Made by a program: the position numbers and the translations under genes | The notes under the pieces: generated by a model | Told to the model about the DNA's origin: nothing | Seen by the model: only the letters and a program-made list of their open reading frames with translations | The model's database searches: none | NCBI GenBank assembly: GCA_022614735.1 | Contig: JAKEHZ010000002.1 | Location: 1 to 7,298, forward strand | Direction: 5' to 3' | Source of the DNA: Acidobacteriota bacterium | Lineage (GTDB): Bacteria; Acidobacteriota; Blastocatellia; RBC074 | Length of the DNA: 7,298 nt | Shown: in pieces, positions 1 through 6,781 of the stretch | How the letters are laid out: each line of letters starts with the position of its first letter | Position numbering within the stretch: position 1 is the stretch's first letter

Positions 1-176
1 CCCGCCTTGAAATCGTTTTCGACCTTTCGCAGGAGCTTGCTCCGAGCCTCCTTCGCCTTGACACCCAACAAATACTTGCCCACGGAGATCCCTACAGCCA
101 GATCAGGTTTGCCTTCCTCAGGATGGGGCACACAAAGGTTTAGATATCGATCTGCATATTCTACTGGAGATGCCAT
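1..176 (-). CDS. Unrecognised protein, 5' part only (runs off left edge)
   Basis: An open frame starts with ATG at 176 and remains open to base 1, giving 58 complete codons of the N-terminus; the rest lies outside the window. The start is well supported by a GGAGG ribosome binding site (183-187) six bases upstream. The visible protein begins MASPVEYADRYLNL and then has a short segment of hydrophobic and Gly residues (DLAVGISVGKYLLGV) followed by a Lys/Arg-rich helix-like stretch (KAKEARSKLLRKVENDF). There is no signal peptide and no motif I can name. It follows the methyltransferase gene by 118 bases in the same direction, so it may be the next gene of the same transcript. I do not recognise the family. 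Confidence 0.72.
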   Translation of the reverse strand, partial: MASPVEYADRYLNLCVPHPEEGKPDLAVGISVGKYLLGVKAKEARSKLLRKVENDFKA

Positions 177-182
177 TGTTTT

Positions 183-187
183 CCTCC
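183..187 (-). promoter_or_regulatory. Ribosome binding site of the left-edge gene
   Basis: GGAGG on the minus strand lies six bases before the ATG at 176. It is what makes the partial left-edge gene believable even though it has no end in the window. Confidence 0.7.
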
Positions 188-294
188 ATGCATCGATGAC
201 CGTTTGGGCAGCCTGGTTGCATTGTGAAGTCTGTTGATTGTCATTTCAGCATCTATGACCCGAGGTATTATCGGCGGTTAATCCACTGTTGTTT

Positions 295-1926
295 TCAACC
301 GACCAGCAAAGCCATCCCTGCAATCTTCTTTAAATTAACATCGACCGCACTGGCAATGATGCTTTGAAGCTCTCGCTGATCATCGACCATCGAACCATCG
401 GCTCGCTTGAACAAGCTGCGCTCCAGGATTATAAGCACCATCTCATCGCACAATTCCGCACGCGTGCGCGTCCCATCGAGCAACTGAAATAGTTCACGAC
501 CCAGATCGTCTTCAATCTCCACACTCTTGTGCATCAGATTCGTCACCATACCGCCACGACTAGCCTGCATTCTCGCCAGTGGGCTGGCCAGGGGTCGTTC
601 GCGGACCTCAGTGACGAACATCGGTGGTTGCATGCGCATGCGCACCAGATCGGAACCGCAGGCAGCCACCAGGATTTCGGCAAGCATTATCACCTCATCA
701 TCAAAGGATGGCTCGCGATTGGCTTTTTCAGCATCGCCTAACCGAGCGTAAGCTAATTTTGTCAACTCATCCCAGGTGAGCGAACGCGGCCACGATTCGC
801 CAAGCACAAGCAGCGCGGCTTTGGCCAACGGATAGTCCGTTTGCATCCTCGCATCACGCAGACCACGAAACTCCTCGAGAGCATTGGCAGACAAATCCGG
901 TTCCGGCGCTACGGCGCGCGCTTGAGATTCCAGGTAGAACGATGCGAGTTTTCTGGGGTCAATCGATCGACTAACCGGCGCTTCACGATGGCAAAGGAGA
1001 GTCTGGCGAAACGTGCGGCACTTGATAAAATCCAAGTACTGCTCTTTGAGCACGACTTGCTCGTCACCGAATTGACCAAGGAATTCGCGGATCGGCTGCG
1101 GGTAGATGTAATCCTGCATCTCGAAGTAATCGGCTTCGGCGAGGTATTTCAGACCGTGGCACTCGGCCTGTCCAACGAAATCACGGAAATAGAACGGCGT
1201 GTTGAGATCTGCCAAATCATCGTGATAAATCTGCTCGGGATGGCGATGTCGTGTGAGCAAATCCAACTGCTCGTAAAGCAGCGCACCGTAAAGATCGGAC
1301 CTGGCTTGCCCTTCGCCCGGAAATTTCTGAAGCAAAAACTTGAGCAGGGTTAATCCATGGCTGACTCGGTCTGAAGGATCGGCGATTCCCCGGACGTGAA
1401 AGCGCATCATCTCTCGAGTGACTTCGCGCAGTCGATATCCCGGATAAGTATTGTAGCTGATATAAGCAACACCATGCGGAGCGAGCAGCCCACGACAAAT
1501 CTCCAAGATCTTCTCGCGTACTTCCTCCGGCACCCAGGAGAAGACCCCGTGCGCGATGATATAGTCGAATTGACCGGAGGACTCAAAGCTCAGAATGTCT
1601 TCGCAACTGAGCTCGATGTTCCGCAGTCCCAGTTGTGCGATCATCTCTTGACCGCGCGCGATCGTGCTGGGAGCCAGATCAATGCCGACGAAGCTGCTCT
1701 CGGGCAAGGTGAATGCCATCGGAATGAGATTTCCACCGTCGCCGCAGCCCACTTCCAGCACGCGACAATGGTCGACCGGCGCCGGGTTCATTCCGAAGAG
1801 AGTGGCCACCGTCGCCAGACGATCGGGGTGGGTCTGCGCGTACGGATAGCCGGTATAGGTGACAGTTTCGTAGGCTTCTGCAAGCGCTGAATCTTTTATC
1901 AAGGCTGACCTTGTCGGCTGAGTCAT
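295..1926 (-). CDS. SAM-dependent methyltransferase with regulatory domain (PKMT-like)
   Basis: This 543-residue protein is a class I SAM-dependent methyltransferase. Residues 57-66 form the SAM-binding motif I (VLEVGCGDGG), the acidic end of strand 2 is GIDLA with Asp83, and CEDIL (108-112) and the AHGVFSWVP stretch (125-133) complete the Rossmann core. Residues about 190-300 match what I know of the methyltransferase regulatory domain (MethyTransf_Reg), and the C-terminal half (about 320-543) holds the helical and winged-helix-like part, including ASPLARMQ and LLDGTRTRAEL. The QTHPDRLATVATLFGM segment before motif I is typical of the family. Order and length resemble rickettsial protein lysine methyltransferases of about 550 residues, so a protein substrate is plausible but inferred. 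I chose the ATG at 1926, with GAGGG about nine bases upstream, over the ATG at 1959, which lacks a good site. It follows tssE by 80 bases; a link to the secretion system is unproven. Confidence 0.9.
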   Translation of the reverse strand: MTQPTRSALIKDSALAEAYETVTYTGYPYAQTHPDRLATVATLFGMNPAPVDHCRVLEVGCGDGGNLIPMAFTLPESSFVGIDLAPSTIARGQEMIAQLGLRNIELSCEDILSFESSGQFDYIIAHGVFSWVPEEVREKILEICRGLLAPHGVAYISYNTYPGYRLREVTREMMRFHVRGIADPSDRVSHGLTLLKFLLQKFPGEGQARSDLYGALLYEQLDLLTRHRHPEQIYHDDLADLNTPFYFRDFVGQAECHGLKYLAEADYFEMQDYIYPQPIREFLGQFGDEQVVLKEQYLDFIKCRTFRQTLLCHREAPVSRSIDPRKLASFYLESQARAVAPEPDLSANALEEFRGLRDARMQTDYPLAKAALLVLGESWPRSLTWDELTKLAYARLGDAEKANREPSFDDEVIMLAEILVAACGSDLVRMRMQPPMFVTEVRERPLASPLARMQASRGGMVTNLMHKSVEIEDDLGRELFQLLDGTRTRAELCDEMVLIILERSLFKRADGSMVDDQRELQSIIASAVDVNLKKIAGMALLVG

Positions 1927-2006
1927 ATCCTGATGCCCTCGTTGTTTCATCCCAGTCATGACTTCAGCGGATCCATGATGTGACGACCGAAGTCATTGCT
2001 ATAATT

Positions 2007-2492
2007 TCATTCCGCTTTGACCAGGTACTGGTTACTGACAGCTTGCAGCACCGTATCGAAGGTCACCGGTTCGGGCGTAGGCTCGATCCGCAGACGCGCA
2101 TCGATGCGGAAACGCAGCTTTTGCTCGAGATCGCGCGCTGGAATGATTGTCACAGTCACGTCTTCAAGCCGCGGCTCGAAAGCGCTGATTGCGGCTTCGA
2201 GCGCGCGTTGCGTCCTCAGCTGATCGGCGGGACTCTTGATGCTGATGCTGGTGAAATCCGGCAGCCCATAAGCGGCCAGTGATCGGCTGAGCTCTCTCAA
2301 TCCCTCGGGTATGCCGCCAACAACCTGACGAGTGTTGAGCAGCCATTCGAGGTCGCGCCTCACCGAGTCCTTCAAATCGCGCAGGGTTTTTGCACGCGAA
2401 GCCGGGGCTTCGCGTGCCAACTCCGGCTCGTGGTCGATCAGCCTGTCGAGCACAGAGGGTGTGATGCGGATCTCATAATCGAATCTGTTCAT
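2007..2492 (-). CDS. tssE: Type VI secretion baseplate subunit TssE (gp25-like)
   Basis: The 161-residue product belongs to the gp25/TssE family, the phage-like baseplate component that joins the T6SS wedge complex at the base of the contractile sheath in the cytoplasm. The N-terminal signature is clear: ITPSVLDRLIDHEPE, followed by SRAKTLRDLKDSVRRDLEWLLNTR, which is very typical of TssE. The YGLPDF motif lies mid-protein, and the C-terminal part has FEPRLEDVTV, then LRFRIDARL and a PEPVTFDTVLQ tail, all in the expected order. Length is normal for TssE. The longer reading from 2525 adds eleven residues without a good ribosome site, whereas the ATG at 2492 has GGAG (2498-2501) five bases upstream, so I use the latter. 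It sits between the OmpA-like gene (66-base gap) and the methyltransferase. No sheath, TssF or TssG gene is in the window. The eCIS gp25 homologue is the main alternative, but the N-terminal signature favours T6SS. Confidence 0.93.
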   Translation of the reverse strand: MNRFDYEIRITPSVLDRLIDHEPELAREAPASRAKTLRDLKDSVRRDLEWLLNTRQVVGGIPEGLRELSRSLAAYGLPDFTSISIKSPADQLRTQRALEAAISAFEPRLEDVTVTIIPARDLEQKLRFRIDARLRIEPTPEPVTFDTVLQAVSNQYLVKAE

Positions 2493-2558
2493 AATATCTC
2501 CGGCCGCCACGTCCGGGATAGGCATTGGCTATTGCCTCTGCCCACTGCCGTTAAAAGA

Positions 2559-3407
2559 CTAGAACTCAATAATAGTAACTTGCGGCGCAAGCCCCAGTTC
2601 CCCGCCGGCATCGACATAGAGCGAAAGCTCTACGGGTATCTTGACTCGGGTATCCGGGATAGCCAAGTTCGCGGATAAGGCTGCTTTAAATTTGGCATTT
2701 AACTCACCGGTAATGCGTTCAGCACTACTACTGGCAAAATCAATCAGCCCCACAGCTTTCACTGAAATTTTGACGTCTTGGGCAACGCCCCAAAGTATTT
2801 GTCGCGCCAGCTTTTGTTTGAGGAGTGTCAGTTCCGCGCCGACTTCGCTCAACGAGCCGTTTGAGGTGATACTGAACTTTATACTTGCCTTAGGCAAAAT
2901 CTTGCGATTTCCCGACGGTTCCTTATAACTTAACTCAACCTCCGCTTCTATTTCTCTCTTTACCGGATCAATACTGATTTCTGTATCAGCATCCAACCAC
3001 TGGTCTTTTGAAGGGGAAGGTTGCTTAGGACTGGATGGACTCACATAGGGCGGATACGGTGGTAAGATAGCATTACTTTTTCCGTCTCGGATAAAGAGAT
3101 CGATCTGTCCACCCCTGTGGCTTGAAAATGCCACTCCTCCAACCCACACCTTGTCTTTGGGTACGCCCATCTCATTCAGAGTATTCCGCACATAGTCCAT
3201 ACGTTGTCGCATGACGACGCGTTCGTCCTTCTCTTTGATAGTGTTATATTTTGCTTCGGTAGTTAAGTACCCATAAACATTGATCTCCGATCCAGTATTG
3301 TCAGCCCATTGCGCTCGGAATGTACGAGCCAGACGAACCAGCTTGTAGGATTCAGAAGCATCTGAATCATCGGGATAAAGAGTTTCGGAAGTTGATGTAC
3401 TCTTCAT
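2559..3407 (-). CDS. Degenerate OmpA-like fold protein with beta-rich C-terminal half
   Basis: This 282-residue protein has no signal peptide and no membrane segment. Residues about 25-108 follow the OmpA C-terminal pattern: a helix (YKLVRLARTFRAQW), strand EINVYGYL, a long charged helix ending in YVRNTLNEMGVPKDKV, then WVGGVAF and the closing strand QIDLFIR. The usual GYTD is here GYLT (46-49), so the Asp that helps bind peptidoglycan in OmpA proteins is absent. A Pro/Ser-rich linker (115-135) leads to a C-terminal half of alternating hydrophobic strands that ends VTIIEF. The terminal Phe recalls outer-membrane barrel signals, but without a signal peptide that is probably chance. ATG is preceded by AGAGG (3413-3417) at five bases. 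It lies 66 bases before tssE and after the PIN gene, so an accessory or adaptor part in a contractile injection locus is a reasonable inference. The OmpA relationship is by pattern only and its function is unknown. Confidence 0.75.
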   Translation of the reverse strand: MKSTSTSETLYPDDSDASESYKLVRLARTFRAQWADNTGSEINVYGYLTTEAKYNTIKEKDERVVMRQRMDYVRNTLNEMGVPKDKVWVGGVAFSSHRGGQIDLFIRDGKSNAILPPYPPYVSPSSPKQPSPSKDQWLDADTEISIDPVKREIEAEVELSYKEPSGNRKILPKASIKFSITSNGSLSEVGAELTLLKQKLARQILWGVAQDVKISVKAVGLIDFASSSAERITGELNAKFKAALSANLAIPDTRVKIPVELSLYVDAGGELGLAPQVTIIEF

Positions 3408-3553
3408 TTTAACCTCTTAGCGAATACCCCTTCACGCCCCGCCCAGCTGAGCGGTCTGCTCCCGAACGAGAGCACATTGCTCGGAAATATACTGAGTTCC
3501 TTCTAACTAGTCATTGCATCCATGTCAGTTGCTCTTAATGGTGACTAAGTTCC

Positions 3554-5104
3554 TCATTGCAGCCGACGGAGAATGCAGATGTATTCCGGCCGCACCCAGC
3601 GTAGCTTACCAATATTCACATAGCCGCGTAGCTGGTTTAGGTTATCGTGATTCGGCGGACCCTGGACGAAGAGATGGTCAGTAGCGTCATCGGCAGCGAA
3701 GACCATGGCAGCACTCACATTACCAGGCATCCAGGGATCAAGGTCAACCACCGTCAGGTCGGAACCATCAGAGGTGGTCCGGGTGACAAGGGGGATATCG
3801 GTGTTATAACGCGCGGTACCATTGAACCAGTGGATGACCGCAGGCGGTCGCAAGATCACAAACTCAGGGGGCGTCGAGCCTGCCCTCAACTGCAGCGTGG
3901 TTTCGCCCTCATCGTCAAAGCCGGTGACTCCGCCCCACTCCACATCCTGTAGTTTCGACGCCGCCCCGGACGCAAATGTGCCTACTGCCGACGGCGGGAA
4001 CGGAGTGCGGAGTGCCGCCACACCGACTGGCTGAACAGGAGGGATCCAGATTTCCTGTGTGGAAGTTCGCCGGTTCGGCCCTGTTCCTGGCCTCAAAGCA
4101 GGCTGTCGCGCCCAATTGCTACGCGCCTCATCCAGCGATCGTCCTGTAGCATTCTCCAGATGTGAAAATACTGCACCAGGGCGTATTAAACTTTCCGGTG
4201 GTGCTTCCGTTTGGTGGAAGTAGAAGATAAGCAGTACACCCAGAGACCGATTGGCGGCACGCTCGCGGTTGATGGAGGGCTCTATTTGCGCTAGAGCCTC
4301 TCGCACTCGTTGTTCCTGAATACTATCATTAATGAGGTTCAGCACGAAATTGATGCCTTGGAACGCTAACTGAATTCCACCTCCAATGGCTGTCCCACGC
4401 GGTGAAGGTCCACCGACTTGCGGCAGGCGGTTATCGGCGACGCCGACAACTGCCGTTGTGCCACCACGGTTAGACGCGGATGTACCACCTCTGCCAGATG
4501 CGGGTGTTCCGCCACCTCCACCACCAAAGGCCGCAGGCGGTGTACCTGGGGCGCCAGGTGGTGAGCCGGGAGGCCCACGCCGGACGACTTGGCCGGAAAT
4601 ATTGATCTCTACAGGTGGCAACCCGAGCAAACGGTGGCCGACACGATAATCAGCTTGGGGCGGAAGCCCACTGCCGGTTTCCGCCAGGGAAAGCCGACAT
4701 TCTGGTGCTACTTGTACCCCCAGCCTGTTAGTTACCGCGGCATTGGTTCGGTATGGTCCGTCGAAACTCCATAGCTCCGCGCCATTTGCCCGCGCTTGGG
4801 CAGCTACTAGCGAGTCAGGCTCTGACAGAACCGATCCGGTGCGGGTCTGGTTTTGGCTGTAAACATCAACGCGTGTTGCCATCGGGCCAGCTGGCGCAAG
4901 GTTGATGTTCAGCCGTTCGAGCACTATCCGGTTGGCAGTCGCCTGTCGCGGCAGGGAATTCACGATCAGTTCGTTGTAAGCTTGCTGACTGATGTAGACT
5001 TTGTCGCCATTCCGGATCATGCCAAGCAGCGCATTAGCTGCCTTGTCGTTCCCCCTATTGATCTCGTCAATTACGTTCGCGTCAATGAGAATTGTGCGTG
5101 GCAT
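3554..5104 (-). CDS. PIN-domain protein with Gly/Pro-rich linker and unknown C-terminal region
   Basis: Residues 1-135 of this 516-residue protein form a PIN nuclease domain: TILIDANVIDEI with Asp8, YNELI with Glu45, EPDSLVAAQARANGAELWSFD with Asp97 and Asp115. These four acidic residues are the metal-binding set of active PIN ribonucleases, so the fold looks catalytically intact. A linker at about 174-221 is rich in Gly and Pro and includes three imperfect 8-residue repeats. Residues 238-262 form a hydrophobic Gly-rich stretch (TAIGGGIQLAFQGINFVLNL), followed by a charged helix and a LGVLLIFYFH strand. The remainder (about 345-516) is beta-like and rich in Trp and Asp; I do not recognise it. 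Ordinary PIN toxins are about 130 residues and have a small antitoxin gene beside them; neither holds here. The ATG has AAGG seven bases upstream inside an AAAGGAGAAGG tract. A secreted nuclease effector is one reading; a self-processing or RNA-related housekeeping role is another. Confidence 0.85.
   Translation of the reverse strand: MPRTILIDANVIDEINRGNDKAANALLGMIRNGDKVYISQQAYNELIVNSLPRQATANRIVLERLNINLAPAGPMATRVDVYSQNQTRTGSVLSEPDSLVAAQARANGAELWSFDGPYRTNAAVTNRLGVQVAPECRLSLAETGSGLPPQADYRVGHRLLGLPPVEINISGQVVRRGPPGSPPGAPGTPPAAFGGGGGGTPASGRGGTSASNRGGTTAVVGVADNRLPQVGGPSPRGTAIGGGIQLAFQGINFVLNLINDSIQEQRVREALAQIEPSINRERAANRSLGVLLIFYFHQTEAPPESLIRPGAVFSHLENATGRSLDEARSNWARQPALRPGTGPNRRTSTQEIWIPPVQPVGVAALRTPFPPSAVGTFASGAASKLQDVEWGGVTGFDDEGETTLQLRAGSTPPEFVILRPPAVIHWFNGTARYNTDIPLVTRTTSDGSDLTVVDLDPWMPGNVSAAMVFAADDATDHLFVQGPPNHDNLNQLRGYVNIGKLRWVRPEYICILRRLQ
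4442..4513 (-). repeat. Three 24-base coding repeats (Gly-Gly-Thr units)
   Basis: Inside the PIN-domain gene, residues 198-221 consist of three imperfect 8-residue units: GGTPASGR, GGTSASNR and GGTTAVVG. They extend a Gly/Pro-rich tract that starts near residue 174 and together form a flexible linker between the PIN domain and the C-terminal region. Such tracts may vary in copy number between strains. Confidence 0.7.
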
Positions 5105-5199
5105 GATTGCGCCTTCTCCTTTGATTGTCGGTTTTTCCCTCTGTCTTTCCTATTGCTGGTTCAGGTTATCTGGCTATTTAGTTGCATCGTCAGTCCAGA

Positions 5200-5778
5200 C
5201 TAATCCCACCCATTTACCAGCCCATCAAAAAAATTCCTAACGTAATCCTTCGACCAATCTACAGCACCCGCTGGGTTGTACCGAACGACCAACCCTTCGA
5301 AGTCATCAATGTAACCATTCGGCAACGAGGAATCGCCAACTTGATGAGTGGTTGCGGCAACAACATAGGCTCCGGAGTTTTGCGCGATCTCCGAACAGAA
5401 AAGATTGCCATCCCCCTCACCTGACGTCCCCGGGACCGAGATGCGCGCGGTGCCACAAGCGGTAATCCAGATGTTGGCAACTTTCCCCTTAGGCTTCGAG
5501 AATAACTTTGTGTCACTTCTGTGGATGCCTTGTCCAAGCTTCAAACCGAACCCCCCAGTACTCTTTCCACTGCTTCCTGTTCCGTAAAAGCCGTGACAGT
5601 TAAGGATCACCATCTTCAAGTAACCGCCCGGCGATCCAGTAACTACACTAGCGATCCAATACAAGATATGTCCCGAGGTCTCATTCGCCGCAACTGTCCA
5701 TGTATTCCACATCATGTGGTGCGCCCCTGGCACATCTACAGCATTAAGTGCCATCGATGGTTGATCAACCTTAATCAT
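5200..5778 (-). CDS. Small caspase-fold (clan CD-like) cysteine protease-like protein
   Basis: This 192-residue protein shows the core pattern of the caspase/CHAT/DUF4347-type fold. A hydrophobic strand leads into LNCHGFYG (His62), a segment GGFGLKLGQGIHRSDTKLF follows, then the strand VANIWITACGTA brings in Cys108. After that come GNLFCSEIAQNSGAYVVAAT, which resembles the small-residue strand after the catalytic Cys in these families. His and Cys are 46 residues apart, as expected for the dyad. There is no signal peptide, prodomain or repeat domain, so it is close to a minimal catalytic core. The ATG at 5778 has GGAGG five bases upstream; an in-frame TTG at 5790 overlaps that site and is unlikely to be used. 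It lies 95 bases before the PIN gene in the same direction. Protease activity and target are inferred; a non-proteolytic member of the fold is possible. Confidence 0.75.
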   Translation of the reverse strand: MIKVDQPSMALNAVDVPGAHHMMWNTWTVAANETSGHILYWIASVVTGSPGGYLKMVILNCHGFYGTGSSGKSTGGFGLKLGQGIHRSDTKLFSKPKGKVANIWITACGTARISVPGTSGEGDGNLFCSEIAQNSGAYVVAATTHQVGDSSLPNGYIDDFEGLVVRYNPAGAVDWSKDYVRNFFDGLVNGWD

Positions 5779-5782
5779 TATT

Positions 5783-5794
5783 ACCTCCAATTCA
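5783..5794 (-). promoter_or_regulatory. Translation start block TGAATTGGAGGT (copy 1)
   Basis: This 12-base minus-strand block contains the GGAGG site of the caspase-like gene, five bases before its ATG. The identical 12 bases occur before the Tlde1-like gene at 6782-6793. A strong GGAGG at good spacing decides the start at 5778. Confidence 0.65.
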
Positions 5795-5802
5795 GTCGGC
5801 TA

Positions 5803-5895
5803 CTACCAGGTAGTCCCAGTAGCGAGCAGTGACGCCATCAGGTCACAAGAAGGGGAAAGTACGCACATATTAGTTAATGGATTGAACTCAAGCAT
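5803..5895 (-). CDS. Possible 30-residue peptide
   Basis: In the 178-base gap between the two-membrane-segment gene and the caspase-like gene, an ATG at 5895 opens a 30-codon frame ending in TAG at 5803. It starts MLEFNPLTNMCVL and ends ATGTTW, with two Cys residues and no membrane segment. GAGGAG (5905-5910) lies nine bases before the ATG, and the stop falls just ahead of the next gene's ribosome site, as expected for a small operon gene. A five-base-pair hairpin (5802-5814, ACTAC/GTAGT around CAG) covers its stop. I do not recognise it. It may be a leader or accessory peptide, or a chance frame. Confidence 0.4.
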   Translation of the reverse strand: MLEFNPLTNMCVLSPSCDLMASLLATGTTW

Positions 5896-5956
5896 GGTAA
5901 CCATCTCCTCGAATAAATTATTTAATTGGTCAGTGCCCTTCTCGGCTTTATTCCTG

Positions 5957-6196
5957 CTATTTACCTCTCGCCTTGTCGAGTCCTAACCTGAATAGAATAA
6001 CTAAAAGTACGACTGCGATAACATCAATAACAACTAAGATCGGTATTGGATTCGTCCATTTATCCATATTCGTAGTGCGCCCGTAATAGGGCGGCCCGGA
6101 GCCATAGGCTTCCACTAAATGGGTGTAGTTGAACCAGACAACTGCTGCACCAACGACGGCCCCACAAAACCAGACAAGCGTGGTTTTCATCTTCAT
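5957..6196 (-). CDS. Small two-membrane-segment protein, candidate immunity protein
   Basis: This 79-residue protein has a short Lys-rich N-terminus, a first membrane helix at about residues 5-23, a 27-residue loop rich in Tyr, Gly and Pro (EAYGSGPPYYGR), a second helix at about 51-70, and a Lys/Arg C-terminal tail. The positive ends suggest that both termini are cytoplasmic and the loop is periplasmic. The ATG at 6196 has GAGG (6206-6209) nine bases upstream; the in-frame TTG at 6211 overlaps that site and is rejected. It begins 51 bases after the Tlde1-like gene ends. An effector followed at once by a small membrane protein facing the periplasm fits an immunity gene for a peptidoglycan-acting toxin. 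A holin-like protein is the other simple option. The family is not recognised. Confidence 0.72.
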   Translation of the reverse strand: MKMKTTLVWFCGAVVGAAVVWFNYTHLVEAYGSGPPYYGRTTNMDKWTNPIPILVVIDVIAVVLLVILFRLGLDKARGK

Positions 6197-6247
6197 CTTT
6201 GCAAGCCTCAATGTCCATTACGCGTCCGGCGCTCCGAGACAACGCAC

Positions 6248-6778
6248 TTACGCATATGCCGCATTCCTTGGCGTCAACACCGGGTAATCACCAGGAGGAG
6301 ACGGGTACACAACAAAGAGATGTATCTGGCAAGTTTCACGGCCGCCTAGCTCTCTTCTTAGGTCGCTGACAAACCTATCCATGTCGCTCGTTAGGTCTAT
6401 ACATCCCGCGCTGCCTGGCACAGCGCCCCCGTGAATAAAGAATCCGCCTCTGCCAAATGTCTCCGTCGTCAGAAAAGGATGGATGGTGATACGGTAATTG
6501 CCCCAAGAATCTCTTGACCCCGATTTATACCAGGCGTTCTCCCACATTTCATCCGGCTTGATCCAGTAGGTCCCTTCCGGGATAGGTCCACGCCTTACTT
6601 GCCGCTGCGCTTCCCCGCTGTAATCAAATTTCCCGTTCTGAGGCCGTCCCGAGACAGCCGAGTAGATATAAGTCTCCGAGCCTCCACGCATCACGAGAGT
6701 GCTTCCATTGAAATGAAGAGTCAGTGTGCTGCAGTGAGCTATTTTTGGGTTATATCTCTCTCCCGAATAATCTGACAC
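6248..6778 (-). CDS. DUF2778/Tlde1-like L,D-transpeptidase-type protein, putative peptidoglycan effector
   Basis: The 176-residue product matches the DUF2778 pattern. An N-terminal strand region (LTLHFNGSTLVM, then YIYSAVSGRP) precedes GPIPEGTYWI (64-73), YRITIHP, and the catalytic FFIHGG with His116 and SAGCIDL with Cys126. The ten-residue His-Cys spacing agrees with what I recall of Tlde1, a Salmonella T6SS effector that cleaves or exchanges D-amino acids on peptidoglycan stem peptides in the periplasm. The protein lacks a signal peptide, so it would need a secretion machine to reach the wall. The start is GTG at 6778, with GGAGG four bases upstream. It lies between the amidase-like gene (91-base gap) and the small membrane protein (51-base gap). 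Fold and active site are confident; T6SS delivery is inferred from family and from tssE about 4 kb downstream. Confidence 0.88.
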   Translation of the reverse strand: MSDYSGERYNPKIAHCSTLTLHFNGSTLVMRGGSETYIYSAVSGRPQNGKFDYSGEAQRQVRRGPIPEGTYWIKPDEMWENAWYKSGSRDSWGNYRITIHPFLTTETFGRGGFFIHGGAVPGSAGCIDLTSDMDRFVSDLRRELGGRETCQIHLFVVYPSPPGDYPVLTPRNAAYA

Positions 6779-6781
6779 GTC

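Noticed and set aside
7..237. Plus-strand open frame of 76 codons at the left edge
   Set aside because: It is antisense to the left-edge minus-strand gene, which has an excellent ribosome binding site; the plus frame has none.
177..294. Possible terminator or small gene after the methyltransferase
   Set aside because: Only a short GGTT/AACC pairing without a T-run is present, and the one small frame there lacks a ribosome site and overlaps the next gene.
841..1353. Plus-strand open frame of 170 codons
   Set aside because: It lies wholly inside the methyltransferase on the opposite strand, shows no recognisable domain, and the minus-strand protein has full family motifs over the same bases.
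1396..1890. Plus-strand open frame of 164 codons
   Set aside because: It is antisense to the SAM-binding core of the methyltransferase and has no domain of its own.
3404..3475. GTG-started minus-strand frame of 23 codons whose TGA overlaps the ATG of the OmpA-like gene
   Set aside because: The overlap would suit translational coupling, but there is no ribosome site at proper distance and the peptide has no features. The 146-base gap it lies in shows nothing else convincing.
5105..5199. Possible promoter before the PIN gene
   Set aside because: I found no pair of -35 and -10-like boxes at proper spacing; co-transcription with the upstream genes is the simpler reading.
4853..5203. Plus-strand open frames over the start of the PIN gene, one with hydrophobic stretches
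   Set aside because: They are antisense to the conserved PIN motifs and the hydrophobic part falls on a pyrimidine-rich stretch that is the complement of the ribosome site region.
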